DNA of 39,357 bases from JBDKJS01 sp039806065. Lineage in GTDB: Bacteria > Bacteroidota > Bacteroidia > AKYH767-A > 2013-40CM-41-45. The translations under genes were made by a program, and so were the position numbers. Location: contig JBDKJS010000072.1 in NCBI GenBank assembly GCA_039806065.1, positions 1-39,357 of the forward strand. The letters are read 5' to 3'. Position 1 is the stretch's first letter. Each line of letters starts with the position of its first letter. Under the pieces are notes generated by a model, which saw nothing but the letters and a program-made list of their open reading frames with translations, made no database searches and had not been told where the DNA came from. This document shows positions 27,147-34,849 of the stretch, in pieces.

Positions 27147-27689
27147 TTAAGCCTGAGGCGTGGTGTCAAAAACGGGTTTGTCTTTTTTAAAAATAGCAGC
27201 TAGAATTAATGCATAGAGCGCATAAAAAACGGCTGAGAATAAAAATCCTTTTATTTGTGCTGCAATTTCAAAGCGGTTATTAGACTGTGCTTGTTCCATT
27301 GCCTTATTGATATCATCTTCGGATGCCCCCATTTTCTGCATGAACTCCATGGTTTTAATCATAACTTTTTCATTAATCTGTTTTGGATATTCAGTATCAA
27401 TAAAACCGTACATCACAATATTAAAAATCAAACCTATAGCCCCTGCTAAAATAAGTACTCCAAAAACACATTTGAATGCATCTATGAAAGTACAATAGCC
27501 ACCATTATCTTTTCTGAAACGACTAACCACTATGATTGGGTAAATGATGGCTATAAGAAGTAGTAGAATAGAAATAACCATCATATTATTAGCAAAGAAA
27601 TCGGCACCGAGGATGTATAAAACTATGGTAATAATGACGCTAATGGCAGCATAAATAAGTCCATGACGGAGAATGTATTGATTTAACAT
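27147..27689 (-). CDS. DUF4199 family membrane protein
   Basis: Small inner-membrane protein of 180 residues with four predicted helices in two pairs: about 10-27 and 35-55, then about 75-97 and 150-172. Between them is a soluble loop with EFMQKMGASEDDINKAMEQA. Recognised as DUF4199 from MLNQYILRHGLIYAAI and the region GGYCTFIDAFKCVFGVLI. The ATG at 27689 is favoured because the longer reading (TTG at 27710) reaches the promoter element. Function unknown; it is first of the five-gene set and lies next to a GT2, a pairing I recall in other Bacteroidota. Confidence 0.85.
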   Translation of the reverse strand: MLNQYILRHGLIYAAISVIITIVLYILGADFFANNMMVISILLLLIAIIYPIIVVSRFRKDNGGYCTFIDAFKCVFGVLILAGAIGLIFNIVMYGFIDTEYPKQINEKVMIKTMEFMQKMGASEDDINKAMEQAQSNNRFEIAAQIKGFLFSAVFYALYALILAAIFKKDKPVFDTTPQA

Positions 27690-27707
27690 ATTGATTTGTT
27701 TAGCAAA

Positions 27708-27715
27708 CAAAAATA
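27708..27715 (-). promoter_or_regulatory. -7 promoter element before DUF4199
   Basis: Minus-strand TATTTTTG, a full TAnnTTTG match, 18 bases before the chosen ATG. No clear -33. Confidence 0.35.
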
Positions 27716-27775
27716 TAAATAGAAAAGCATTGCATCTAATGGTAAAAAATAAATATTCACATTATTTACCACAGT

Positions 27776-27806
27776 TTTGGGGATGCCGAATATTTTACTA
27801 CTTTTG
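27776..27806 (+). promoter_or_regulatory. Promoter of the SRP RNA
   Basis: TTTG at 27776-27779, 19 bases, then TACTTTTG at 27799-27806, an exact consensus; the RNA starts about 5 bases later. Confidence 0.75.
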
Positions 27807-27810
27807 CCAC

Positions 27811-27913
27811 GGGTAAGTCCTACACGACCAGCTCCTGCTAAACTCCCCAGGGCAGGAATGCAGCAAGGGTACGCGGTTGAGCGGTGCGATGTAGTAAGCT
27901 TACCTTCTTTTTT
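27811..27913 (+). ncRNA. ffs: Signal recognition particle RNA, small bacterial type (4.5S)
   Basis: RNA scaffold of the signal recognition particle, binding Ffh to target membrane proteins. The conserved apical hairpin is seen around CCCCAGGGCAGGAATGCAGC followed by AAGGGTA (27845-27871). The terminal stem pairs GGTAAG (27812-27817) with CTTACC (27899-27904), and the next stem pairs CTACA (27820-27824) with TGTAG (27890-27894). A T-run follows, acting as terminator. Ends are estimated to within about 5 bases. It sits alone between DUF4199 and the transaldolase gene with its own promoter. Confidence 0.93.
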
Positions 27914-27997
27914 TTATATAATGACAGCTTTTCTTAATATTCCTTCAGTTATCGTAGTGCATGCAATTAGCGCTAAAAAAATGTTTAGGTTTGAGCC

Positions 27998-28025
27998 TTG
28001 AAACAAAATAGGATTAGTAATTTTG
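27998..28025 (+). promoter_or_regulatory. Promoter of the transaldolase-like gene
   Basis: TTG at 27998-28000, 17 bases, then TAATTTTG at 28018-28025; 35 bases before the ATG at 28061. Confidence 0.5.
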
Positions 28026-28060
28026 TCAAAATCTTCAATCATCCTTCAAACTATAAGACA

Positions 28061-28729
28061 ATGAAATTTTTTATCGACACTGCTAACTTATCACAAATTA
28101 AAGAAGCCGAATCATTAGGTATATTAGATGGCGTAACCACGAACCCCAGTTTAATGGCCAAAGAAGGAATTACAGGAACAGAAAACATCATTAAGCATTA
28201 CATTGAAATTTGCAAAATAGTGAATGGAGATGTAAGTGCTGAGGTTATAAGCACTGATTTCAAAGGGATAGTTGAAGAGGGGGAGTATTTAGCCTCATTG
28301 CATAAACAAATAGTAGTGAAGGTACCAATGATCAAAGATGGTGTAAAAGCTTTAAAATATTTTTCGAATAAAGGGATTAAAACAAATTGTACCTTGGTGT
28401 TTTCTGCTGGTCAAGCCCTTTTAGCAGCCAAGGCTGGAGCTACTTATGTATCCCCATTTTTAGGAAGGTTAGATGATATTAGTTTTGATGGCATGGATTT
28501 AATTAGTCAAATAGTTCACATTTACCGCACCTATAATTTTCAAACACAAGTATTAGCAGCTAGCATTCGCAATCCGCTGCACATAATTAAATGTGCCGAA
28601 GCTGGTGCAGATGTGGCTACTTGTCCTTTAAGCGCTATAACTGATTTGTTGAAGCATCCGCTTACTGATATTGGATTGGCTAAATTTTTAGCTGATCATC
28701 AGCAGGTTCAATCAAAGGCCAGTGTGTAA
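28061..28729 (+). CDS. Transaldolase / fructose-6-phosphate aldolase family
   Basis: Cytoplasmic class I aldolase of 222 residues, the short FSA/TalC form (normal length about 214-222). Conserved blocks: MKFFIDTANLSQIKEAESLG, DGVTTNPSLMAKEG, catalytic Schiff-base Lys87 in IVVKVPM, NCTLVFSAGQALLAAKAGA, and YVSPFLGRLDDI. In this subgroup the role may be transaldolase of the pentose phosphate pathway or aldol cleavage of fructose 6-phosphate; sequence alone does not decide. The ATG at 28061 is preferred to an ATG at 27998, which lies in the promoter. Converges with the carbonic anhydrase gene. Confidence 0.93.
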   Translation: MKFFIDTANLSQIKEAESLGILDGVTTNPSLMAKEGITGTENIIKHYIEICKIVNGDVSAEVISTDFKGIVEEGEYLASLHKQIVVKVPMIKDGVKALKYFSNKGIKTNCTLVFSAGQALLAAKAGATYVSPFLGRLDDISFDGMDLISQIVHIYRTYNFQTQVLAASIRNPLHIIKCAEAGADVATCPLSAITDLLKHPLTDIGLAKFLADHQQVQSKASV

Positions 28730-28731
28730 TT

Positions 28732-28751
28732 AAAAGCTATTAGGGCTTTTT
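28732..28751. terminator. Weak bidirectional hairpin between the aldolase and carbonic anhydrase genes
   Basis: 6-bp stem AAAAGC (28732-28737) / GCTTTT (28745-28750) with a 7-base loop and T/A flanks, just after the aldolase stop. The stem is short, so terminator function is uncertain. Confidence 0.4.
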
Positions 28752-29382
28752 ATAAATCGTCAAATTCATATAAAAAATCTATATGAGTACCTGCTGGCAT
28801 TTCAAAAACTGGTTTAATAATACCATCATGTAGGCTGTAAACCCAGCCGTGAAGGTGGGGTCTTTGTTCTGTTTTCCATGCCTTTTGAATAATTGAAGTT
28901 TTAGCCAGATTAATCACTTGCTCTTGCACATTTAATTCAATCAATCTATTGGTTTTAGCTTCATCGTTGGGCAGGCTTTTTATTTCATTGCGATGAAAGC
29001 GATATACATCTTTTATATTTCTCAGCCATTTGTTAATGATGCCAAAATTATGTTGAGTCATTGCTGCTTTTACACCACCACAGCCATAGTGGCCACAAAC
29101 AATAATGTGTTTTACTTTTAAATGTACCACAGCATACTCAAGAACAGAAAGCAAATTTAAATCAGTGTGAACAACCATATTGGCAATATTTCTGTGTACA
29201 AAAATTTCGCCAGGTTGGGTGCCAGTTATTTCATTGGCAGGCACTCTACTATCACTACAGCCTATCCATAAGAATTCTGGCGTTTGAAGGTGTTCCAGTC
29301 TAGTGAAGAAACCTGGATCATCAGTTACTTTTTCTTTTGCCCAAGCTTTATTTTCAAGAAGCAATCGTTCATATGTTTGCAT
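28750..29382 (-). CDS. Beta-carbonic anhydrase
   Basis: Zinc enzyme of 210 residues that interconverts CO2 and bicarbonate. Ligands and catalytic dyad are visible: Cys42, Asp44, Arg46 in GCSDSRVPANEI, and His98/Cys101 in HYGCGG. It lies 32 bases after the SulP transporter gene and is likely its operon partner, giving bicarbonate uptake coupled to interconversion. No signal peptide; cytoplasmic. Confidence 0.95.
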   Translation of the reverse strand: MQTYERLLLENKAWAKEKVTDDPGFFTRLEHLQTPEFLWIGCSDSRVPANEITGTQPGEIFVHRNIANMVVHTDLNLLSVLEYAVVHLKVKHIIVCGHYGCGGVKAAMTQHNFGIINKWLRNIKDVYRFHRNEIKSLPNDEAKTNRLIELNVQEQVINLAKTSIIQKAWKTEQRPHLHGWVYSLHDGIIKPVFEMPAGTHIDFLYEFDDL

Positions 29383-29414
29383 AAGTAAGTGTTTTATGGT
29401 TAGATTTAAATGGT

Positions 29415-30995
29415 TTATAACTGGTTAAACAAAGAATGGAGCGGCTTGTGAATACTTTTTTTAATTTCTACCTTAATATTCTTGGCTGGTGCTGCTAACA
29501 TAAAATTATTTATTTCATCTATGATATCTTTGTCAATAAAATCAGCACGTGTGGCATCAATAAATAAAATTGAGTTTTCGGGAATATTACTGAGGCGGTG
29601 CTTAAGAATTGGTTTATTTAAAAATGAAACATCTTTTCTAAGTCTAATGAGATAATGATGTTTGTCATTAACAATTAATACTGAGGATCTAAAATTACTT
29701 CTAATCATGTAGAACAGGCCCACCCCTATACCTATCATAATTCCAATGAGTAGATCGGAAAGCAAAATAGCTATAATGGTAACTATAAAGGGTACAAATT
29801 GATCCCAACCCTTTTTATAAAACTCTTTGAACATATTCAATTTAGTGAGTTTATAGCCTGTGTAAATAAGTATAGCAGCTAGAGAACTTAATGGTATTTT
29901 ATTAATTACATTCGGGAATAACATAACAGCAAATAACAGCATCAAGCCATGTAGTATGGTGCTTACTTTAGTTTGGGCATTAGCTGTTACATTGGCAGAG
30001 CTCCTCACAATCACACTTGTTACGGGCAGTCCTCCAAAAAATCCACTCACTATATTTCCTGCTCCTTGAGCAATCAGCTCCCTATTGGGCGGGGAAATTC
30101 TTCGCTGAGGATCTAACTTATCTACCGCTTCGATTCCTAATAAAGTTTCGAGTGAGGCAACAATGGCAAGCTTAAGTGCTATGATCCAAATTTGATAATT
30201 TGAGATGGCTTCAAAAAAAGGAAAAGTAATGGCATTGTTGAGTTCAGCTTGGCTAGTGGGTAAGTGCACTAAATGTTCGGTGCTCAAGCTCAATGAAGGG
30301 TAAATACTTTCAAAATAGTCGGCTATTAAACTACCTACCACCACTACAATCAAAGCCGCAGGCATTAGCTGACCGATCTTAGTTTGTTTCATCCATTTTG
30401 TCTCCCACAATAAGAGAATAATGATACAGGTAATACCGATTATAGCACAGCCAGGAGTGAAATTTTGCATAGCGATTAATATTTCGCTAAAAGTATTTTC
30501 ATTGTCTACTTGAAAAAAGGATTCATCACCTTCAAAATCTTTATCGCGGCCAATGAGGTGAGGGAATTGCTTCATGATAAGAATAATACCAATGGCAGCA
30601 AGCATCCCTTTAATAACAGCGTTAGGCACATAATCACCTAGTACTCCAAGTTTAAGCAGGCCCATTAGAAGCTGAATGGCACCAGCAATAACAACTGCTA
30701 GAAGAAAACTAGCATAAGGATTAGCTCCACTTTGAAGTGTAACTAGACTAGCACCTACCACAGCAGTGAGCCCAGCAGCCGGACCGCTAACACTCAATTG
30801 TGAGCCACTCACCAATCCCACAACAATTCCGCCAGCCACTCCTGCAATAATACCTGCCATAAGTGGTACTAAATCAGAAACACCCTGTGGGTTACTCGCC
30901 TGAGCTATTCCAAGGCAAAGTGGAAGTGCAACTAGAAACACTACAATTGAAGAAGGAATATCTTTATGAAGATTTTTGAAATATTTGGAATACAT
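29415..30995 (-). CDS. SulP family inorganic anion transporter with STAS domain
   Basis: Membrane transporter of 526 residues: a SulP core of about 12-14 helices (VVFLVALPLCLGIAQASNPQ near the start, GIIAGVAGGIVVGLVSGSQL, SVSGPAAGLTAVVGA), ending in a short cytoplasmic STAS-like domain (about 430-526; ILFIDATRADFIDKDIIDEI). SulP proteins carry sulfate, bicarbonate or other anions. The following carbonic anhydrase makes bicarbonate the best guess (inference). The ATG at 30995 is chosen; the longer reading begins with TTG at 31022, inside the -7 element. Confidence 0.9.
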   Translation of the reverse strand: MYSKYFKNLHKDIPSSIVVFLVALPLCLGIAQASNPQGVSDLVPLMAGIIAGVAGGIVVGLVSGSQLSVSGPAAGLTAVVGASLVTLQSGANPYASFLLAVVIAGAIQLLMGLLKLGVLGDYVPNAVIKGMLAAIGIILIMKQFPHLIGRDKDFEGDESFFQVDNENTFSEILIAMQNFTPGCAIIGITCIIILLLWETKWMKQTKIGQLMPAALIVVVVGSLIADYFESIYPSLSLSTEHLVHLPTSQAELNNAITFPFFEAISNYQIWIIALKLAIVASLETLLGIEAVDKLDPQRRISPPNRELIAQGAGNIVSGFFGGLPVTSVIVRSSANVTANAQTKVSTILHGLMLLFAVMLFPNVINKIPLSSLAAILIYTGYKLTKLNMFKEFYKKGWDQFVPFIVTIIAILLSDLLIGIMIGIGVGLFYMIRSNFRSSVLIVNDKHHYLIRLRKDVSFLNKPILKHRLSNIPENSILFIDATRADFIDKDIIDEINNFMLAAPAKNIKVEIKKSIHKPLHSLFNQL

Positions 30996-31019
30996 AGGAA
31001 TTTTTAAACTGCGATTGGT

Positions 31020-31027
31020 CAAATGTA
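31020..31027 (-). promoter_or_regulatory. -7 promoter element for SulP-carbonic anhydrase
   Basis: Minus-strand TACATTTG, 24 bases before the chosen ATG at 30995. No good -33 element seen. Confidence 0.4.
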
Positions 31028-31186
31028 AAAAAAGGTTTGCACTTATAATACTGTGAGCAATTAATAAAACTTAGTTAACATAAAATAACTAAACAGAAAT
31101 AAATAGAATTCAGTAGTAGTTGCAAAATGATGCTTAACTTCGTGAGCCTAAAAAGCAAATTAATTCAGAAAAAATCTCTCCTATCA

Positions 31187-31801
31187 ATGAAGGTTTTTAA
31201 ATTTTATGGAGAAGCTATCAATGAACGCAGCATAGCTGCCTGCGTAGCATTACTTCAAAAAGGAAACGTAATTATCATTCCCACTGACACTGTTTACGCT
31301 TTTGCGGCAGACATCAACAGTTCAGTAGGGGTGGAACAGATTTGCAAAATTAAAAACGTAAAATTACAAAAAGCTAACTTTTCATTTTTATGCAGCGACC
31401 TTAGTCACGTATCAGATTACACTCGGCCAATCAGTAATTCCATTTTTAGGCTGATGAAAAATAATTTACCTGGTCCATTCACTTTCATTTTAAATGCCGG
31501 TGGAAAGGTGCCAAACTTATTTAAAAGCAACAAAAAAACTATAGGTATTAGGGTTCCGTCTAATGCCGTTTCCATTGCATTGGTAAGAGCTCTTGGCAAC
31601 CCGTTAATGGTTTCATCATTACATGATGATGATGCGCTTCTAGATTACACAACCGATCCTGAAGTAATAGCTGAAAGATTTGAAAACACCGTGGAAGCCA
31701 TGATAGATGGAGGTTATGGCGATTTTACTCCTAGCACCGTAATAGATTGTAGTGGTGAAGAGCCCATCATCATCCGAGAAGGGAAAGGAATTATTGATTA
31801 A
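31187..31801 (+). CDS. YciO-type member of the Sua5/YciO/YrdC family
   Basis: Protein of 204 residues related to the enzymes that make threonylcarbamoyl-AMP for the t6A base of tRNA. The sequence follows the YciO branch: IIIPTDTVYAFAADINSSVG, ICKIKNVKLQKANFSFLC, FRLMKNNLPGPFTFIL, KTIGIRVPSNAVSIALV, then VSSLHDDD in place of the STSAN motif of true TsaC, and STVIDCS...IREGKG at the end. YciO proteins resemble TsaC but do not always replace it, so the role in t6A is not certain. The ATG at 31187 gives the family-like N-terminus; an upstream ATG at 31127 adds 20 unmatched residues. Ends 6 bases before the convergent protease gene. Confidence 0.85.
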   Translation: MKVFKFYGEAINERSIAACVALLQKGNVIIIPTDTVYAFAADINSSVGVEQICKIKNVKLQKANFSFLCSDLSHVSDYTRPISNSIFRLMKNNLPGPFTFILNAGGKVPNLFKSNKKTIGIRVPSNAVSIALVRALGNPLMVSSLHDDDALLDYTTDPEVIAERFENTVEAMIDGGYGDFTPSTVIDCSGEEPIIIREGKGIID

Positions 31802-31807
31802 TTCCCC

Positions 31808-34684
31808 CTATTGAATTTTACAGAATCTGGCTTTATATATCGCTTTATCTAGATCAATAGATATTGTATATACCCCATTTGTAAGAGTCGAAACATTAAC
31901 CAGTGTTTGATTATTGGTAGCCGTTGTTTGCATCACCAACCTGTTACTAGCATCATAAATTTTGATCAAATTATTTCCCAATTCTTTATTAAGAATGGTG
32001 ATAAAGTCTGATGCTGGGTTAGGAAACAATAACAAGGGTTTCTTAGTTATATCATCAACATTGTTGCCGTTTGCTAAATCATAAATTTCAATATCATCAA
32101 CAGCAGCTTCAATAAGGCTACCAGTAGCTGCATCTTCAGCCACAAAACGCAAAGAAACCGTAGTGAAAGGTCCAGCAAAATAATCGCTTAGTCTAAAAGC
32201 AAATCTTCGCCAATTATGGTCGGCCACAGGAGTGTTTTCTAAAACTTGTGTAAATTGAATGTTGTCTATACTTACAAATGTTTTCCAAGAATCGGTACCT
32301 GGCGTTGACCCTTGATCGTTGGAATAAAAACGCCAGTAGGCTATAGCAGGATCGTTAATGGCCCCTATGGAATAGCTGGGAGATTGTATGGTGGTAGCTC
32401 CGGCATCCACATCTTGAGTTCCGGCTGGATCGCCAATGGAAGCATTGGCAGTTATGGCGCAATTTACACCAATGGAAGTGTGATCATCTTCAATTTGCAC
32501 CTGCTCAGTACCGGCAAAAGAGCTCACCGGATCAGCAATTAACCAAATCCCGGTAGTAGCATTATCAGTTGCTGCAGGATTCACGGTCCAATTGATTCCT
32601 GAAGTTTCGAGATCATCTAACTGTTCCAAATTGTAACCAACTAATATGAAATAGGGAATATTAGGATCGGCAGCTGCGGCTTCACTAGGTAAAGAGCTTT
32701 GAACCACACCACCAGCATCTACAGTGGCTATGTAATAAGACACTATACTTCCTGCAGCTTGCCCGGGAATGGTGGCTTCAAAAGTTGTACCAATGGTATT
32801 GAGCATAGGAATGGATGAAAAGCTAGGAGCGTTGTTTACTTTATAAAAAAGCGAAACATTATTTTGAAGAAAGGGCAGTGTATTGGTTAGATTTGCTGAA
32901 ATTAAAATCCCCGTACCACTTGTGGCAGTAAATAATTCTGTGTGCGATAAGTTGGCGGCATTGGCCAGTGTAATGCCATGCAAATCAAAAGCATCAAGAA
33001 TAGCTTGCAGGTTAGGTGTACCATTGGCTAAATTTGCATCATCATCATCTGCATAAATGGCTTCAATTAATATATCAGTATACAATTGTCCCTCCTGACC
33101 ATCTGGTGCATTGGGCAAGGGATAAAAAGTTTGTGCAAATAGGTAATTCATATAGGACCAAGATCCTATGTTTAAATAAGTATCATACCAGCATCCAGCA
33201 ATGATTTCACCATCCGCATGCACTTGACCCACTAGATCTTGGGGGTACACTTTTTTGTTTACATCGTATCTTCTTACAAAGGCATTTGGATCAGAATCAC
33301 TAAAGCCAATTCCAAGAATAGGGTTCTGGGTAAGGCTTATTCCCCATACATCACTATACCCCTCGCCCATGGCTCCATTATCAAAAGTAGTTCCATTTTC
33401 ATCATAAAATCTATTGGTAATTCCATGTCCATACTCATGATAAACTACATCTGCAGCTAATGAAAGTGCATAGCATCCACCAGCAGTTACATAAAAGTTG
33501 ATTGAACTTCCATCATAGAATGCATTGCAACTACCGTCAGTTCTACTTACCCGAACCTCAAGTGGTACATCAAGTGCATTAAACGATGGCAAATAACTCT
33601 TCATATAATCATGAATGATATTAGTATGATGATAGGCATTGATCTCTTCATCAGTACCCGCTTGATTCCAAGAAATAATGTTGCTACCGGGATTTAGCGT
33701 AGTGACAAAACTAGTGGGATTACCACCGGTGGTTCCAGTAAATACCCTAGCCCAGGGACCTTCAAAAGAAACAGTTGCATTTACACTAGATGTGTTGGTA
33801 AGAAAAATTTGACCAAGGCTATCAGCAAAAAAATCATTCCCGGCCACATTGATTTTACCATATTGCATCACACCAGTAGCAGTAGGATTGTAGGGATGTG
33901 TGGGATAGATGGTGCCATTTAAACTTATATCAATTGCATGGTTTACTTTGTTTACTCTATAAAGAACTTCACCGGTAAGCGCATCCACATAAGTTTTATA
34001 TTTCATCAGTTCATTACCATTTTTGAATGACAAATTGCATCTATATATCAATTTATAATTATAAACCAACTTTACAGGAAGAGGAAGAATAGCCAACTCC
34101 GGAGTATCACTTCCAACAAATTCAGCATTGACCCCCATCTTTCCGGCAGCCATTGCAGCTTCGGGCGTAATACTTGGTTGCGTGCTTATTTGTAAGTTAG
34201 GCATGTAGTCCAAACCAAATAATAGCAGCCTGTTATCATGACTAACTTTGAAAGTTACCTTGCTATCAATTACGGGTAAACCTCTATAAATTTGTGAAAA
34301 ATTATAATGCAAATATCGATCACTGCGAGGAGCTGATTCAAAATGCAATTCGTTAGTGTTGAGGTTAAATATACTCAATTCACTTTGTAACAATTGCAAA
34401 AAGTCATTAGCTACAAGCGAACCACTATGCAGTTGTATGCTACCTCCATAAGCACGATGAGGCAACCCCGATGACTGATTAAATAATACCTGCCAGCCAG
34501 GGTGAACTTGATTAAACGATTGCCATTTAGCTTGGTTGAACAATAGCTTTTGTATTTCACTATCGACTTTATTTTCCTTACCATAGTACCTCACCTCAGC
34601 AGCATCCTTTACATGATTAATGTCATGAGATCCAAAAGAAATTAAAGAAGAAATTAAAAAGGAAAAAAATAAGAAATTTTTCAT
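31808..34684 (-). CDS. M36 (fungalysin-like) metalloprotease with T9SS C-terminal sorting domain
   Basis: Secreted zinc protease of 958 residues. Signal peptide from MKNFLFFSFLISSLISFGSH; N-terminal FTP-like propeptide region (about 30-250); catalytic M36 domain with HEYGHG (His416, Glu417, His420) and the third ligand Glu441 in GEGYSDVW. A beta-rich segment (about 700-870; LEQLDDLETSGINWTV, AAVDDIEIYDL) precedes a C-terminal sorting domain with PLLLFPNPASDFITI, LTNGVYTISI and a final basic KARFCKIQ, the type A signal for the type IX secretion system. The ATG at 34684 gives the signal peptide; longer readings add unmatched residues. It digests extracellular proteins (inference). Confidence 0.93.
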   Translation of the reverse strand: MKNFLFFSFLISSLISFGSHDINHVKDAAEVRYYGKENKVDSEIQKLLFNQAKWQSFNQVHPGWQVLFNQSSGLPHRAYGGSIQLHSGSLVANDFLQLLQSELSIFNLNTNELHFESAPRSDRYLHYNFSQIYRGLPVIDSKVTFKVSHDNRLLLFGLDYMPNLQISTQPSITPEAAMAAGKMGVNAEFVGSDTPELAILPLPVKLVYNYKLIYRCNLSFKNGNELMKYKTYVDALTGEVLYRVNKVNHAIDISLNGTIYPTHPYNPTATGVMQYGKINVAGNDFFADSLGQIFLTNTSSVNATVSFEGPWARVFTGTTGGNPTSFVTTLNPGSNIISWNQAGTDEEINAYHHTNIIHDYMKSYLPSFNALDVPLEVRVSRTDGSCNAFYDGSSINFYVTAGGCYALSLAADVVYHEYGHGITNRFYDENGTTFDNGAMGEGYSDVWGISLTQNPILGIGFSDSDPNAFVRRYDVNKKVYPQDLVGQVHADGEIIAGCWYDTYLNIGSWSYMNYLFAQTFYPLPNAPDGQEGQLYTDILIEAIYADDDDANLANGTPNLQAILDAFDLHGITLANAANLSHTELFTATSGTGILISANLTNTLPFLQNNVSLFYKVNNAPSFSSIPMLNTIGTTFEATIPGQAAGSIVSYYIATVDAGGVVQSSLPSEAAAADPNIPYFILVGYNLEQLDDLETSGINWTVNPAATDNATTGIWLIADPVSSFAGTEQVQIEDDHTSIGVNCAITANASIGDPAGTQDVDAGATTIQSPSYSIGAINDPAIAYWRFYSNDQGSTPGTDSWKTFVSIDNIQFTQVLENTPVADHNWRRFAFRLSDYFAGPFTTVSLRFVAEDAATGSLIEAAVDDIEIYDLANGNNVDDITKKPLLLFPNPASDFITILNKELGNNLIKIYDASNRLVMQTTATNNQTLVNVSTLTNGVYTISIDLDKAIYKARFCKIQ

Positions 34685-34849
34685 TGTGAAAGCTTTGAGA
34701 ATGAAATTGATTTGATAAATATAGCGGCATTCATTGCCTTTAATGTAATCAAATATAGGCAAATAAATGAAATTACAAATGCATTAATAAGAATCTGTAT
34801 TTTTGCTGACAATTGAAGAACAACACGTTTACAATTTTGTTTCCACTGC

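Noticed and set aside
27777..28001. Open frame of 74 codons over the SRP RNA
   Set aside because: It lies over the RNA gene and its promoter and has no recognisable protein features.
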